Assembly (NCBI GenBank): GCA_013214065.1
Contig: JABSPK010000004.1
Location: forward strand, 62,001-126,000
DNA from: Flavobacteriaceae bacterium
GTDB taxonomy: Bacteria; Bacteroidota; Bacteroidia; Flavobacteriales; Flavobacteriaceae
Length of the DNA: 64,000 nt
Direction: 5' to 3'
In this document: piece after piece, positions 63,205-64,000 of the stretch
How positions within the stretch are numbered: position 1 is the stretch's first letter
Layout: each line of letters starts with the position of its first letter
The notes under the pieces: generated by a model
Database searches by the model: none
Told to the model about the DNA's origin: nothing
Seen by the model: only the letters and a program-made list of their open reading frames with translations
Translations under genes and position numbers: made by a program

Positions 63205-64000
63205 AGGCTTAACAAAGGCAACTTCATATTTTAGACTTCTACTCCTTCTTTTAATCATTGTCCAAGCAACTTACGCACAGGAAACCTCCTATGACGCTGG
63301 AAAGAAGTATATTTTAGGAGGACTTGAAGTTACCGGTCTTCAAAGTTACAATGAGCAAACCGTAAAGACATATACCGGCTTGAGGGTGGGGCAGCCCATT
63401 ACCATACCGGGTGAGGAAATCAGCGCCGTAATCAAAAAATTATGGGGTCTCGAACTCTTCAGCGATGTCTCTATGTACCAGACCAAGGTCGAGGGCGATA
63501 AGATCTTTCTTGAATTGAACATCCTCGAACGGCCTACCTTATCCAATGTCACCGTTTATGGGGTCAAGAAGCGTAAGGTTCAGGGTATCCTCGATGATAC
63601 GGATTTGAAAAAAGGCAAAAAAATCACTGAAAGTCTTATTGCGAACACCAAAGGCTATTTGGAAAACAAATACCGCAAACAAGGGTATTTGAATACCCGG
63701 GTCACCATAGCGACGGCCAAGGATACCTCAGGTACGAACTCCGAAAGTATGGTCATCAACGTCAACAAGGGCGACAAGGTGAAAATCAAAAGCATTACGT
63801 TCGAAGGCAACGATAAGTTATCTGCCAAACGCTTGCGTAAGGCGATGAAGAATACCAAGAAAAAGAAGTTCTACCGCTTTTGGAAGAAATCGAAGTACAT
63901 CGAGGCCGACTACGAAGAAGATCTGTCGAATCTCGTCGATGCCTATGCCGAACGTGGGTATCGTGATGCCCGGATCTTATCGGACACTTTCGTCAAGATC
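63176..64000 (+). CDS. bamA: BamA outer-membrane protein assembly factor (5' part)
   Basis: The frame from TTG 63176 gives a signal peptide (core LLLLLLIIVQATYA, cleavage before QE) and the first POTRA domains (ILGGLEVTGLQSYNEQTVKTYTGLRVGQPITIPGEEI and VNKGDKVKIKSITFEGNDKLSAKRLRKAMK). It starts 29 bp inside uppS. No ATG exists in frame before the hydrophobic core; TTG, which gives MEKQANNSIKGL, is the best start. The gene continues past the window edge. uppS-bamA order is conserved in Bacteroidota. Confidence 0.9.
   Translation, partial: MEKQANNSIKGLTKATSYFRLLLLLLIIVQATYAQETSYDAGKKYILGGLEVTGLQSYNEQTVKTYTGLRVGQPITIPGEEISAVIKKLWGLELFSDVSMYQTKVEGDKIFLELNILERPTLSNVTVYGVKKRKVQGILDDTDLKKGKKITESLIANTKGYLENKYRKQGYLNTRVTIATAKDTSGTNSESMVINVNKGDKVKIKSITFEGNDKLSAKRLRKAMKNTKKKKFYRFWKKSKYIEADYEEDLSNLVDAYAERGYRDARILSDTFVKI

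Overview
The window looks like chromosomal DNA of a marine member of the Flavobacteriaceae (Bacteroidota). The evidence is a T9SS type B (CHU_C) adhesin next to a PorP/SprF protein and a PorE-like TPR/PD40/OmpA protein, a SusC/SusD pair, many lipoproteins with acidic residues after the lipobox cysteine, the small families DUF6089, DUF6090 and DUF2007, TAnnTTTG-type promoters, and almost no Shine-Dalgarno sequences. No genus is assigned. Coding density is high, most genes look intact, and there are no rRNA genes or CRISPR arrays.

Layout: 0-1 kb holds the 3' tip of an unknown gene and fabD. 1-8 kb is a gliding/adhesion cluster (giant repeat adhesin, PorP/SprF, OmpA-family protein). 8-12 kb has an atypical Nramp-like transporter, an LRR lipoprotein, an alpha/beta hydrolase and a membrane-protein/XRE-regulator pair with two phased operator-like palindromes. 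12-22 kb is an alpha-galactoside utilisation locus: a GntR regulator with a ligand-binding domain, SusC, SusD, a GH36-type alpha-galactosidase, galK and galT. This would import an alpha-galactoside, release galactose and feed the Leloir pathway; no epimerase is present here. 22-34 kb is a minus-strand accessory stretch: an HMCES/YedK protein, a P1 peptidase, lipoproteins, esterase-like proteins, an S41 protease, a purple-acid-type phosphatase, a serine beta-lactamase-like protein, a DUF6090 protein, and a degraded fragment pair (DUF1080-like piece plus a frameshifted AraC C-terminus).

34-38.2 kb is the most unusual region. It encodes a lipoprotein with a Ser/Gly/Cys-rich stalk, a hydrophobic pre-toxin segment and a C-terminal AHH (HNH-superfamily) nuclease. 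It is followed 3 bp later by an Imm11/DUF1629-like immunity gene, then a displaced and broken second AHH cassette, a second immunity gene, and a third immunity gene truncated to 42 codons. A 37-bp direct repeat derived from the start of the adjacent DUF6090 gene flanks the array. I read it as a surface-anchored polymorphic toxin locus that grows and decays by cassette exchange.

38-64 kb is mostly housekeeping: an AraC-type regulator with a membrane sensor, a tRNA-Gly/tRNA-Leu operon with a clear promoter and terminator, mutS, a SpoU-type RNA methylase, a folK-deoxynucleoside kinase fusion, sppA, a queuosine-precursor transporter, an AsmA-like protein, a DUF2797 protein, a GH3 family protein, tig-clpP-clpX (with a terminator after tig), a GDSL lipoprotein, an alpha/beta hydrolase, pdxJ, a CBS protein, nadK, a DUF6089 protein, uppS, and bamA running off the end. 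The last five genes form a compact plus-strand run leading to envelope biogenesis.
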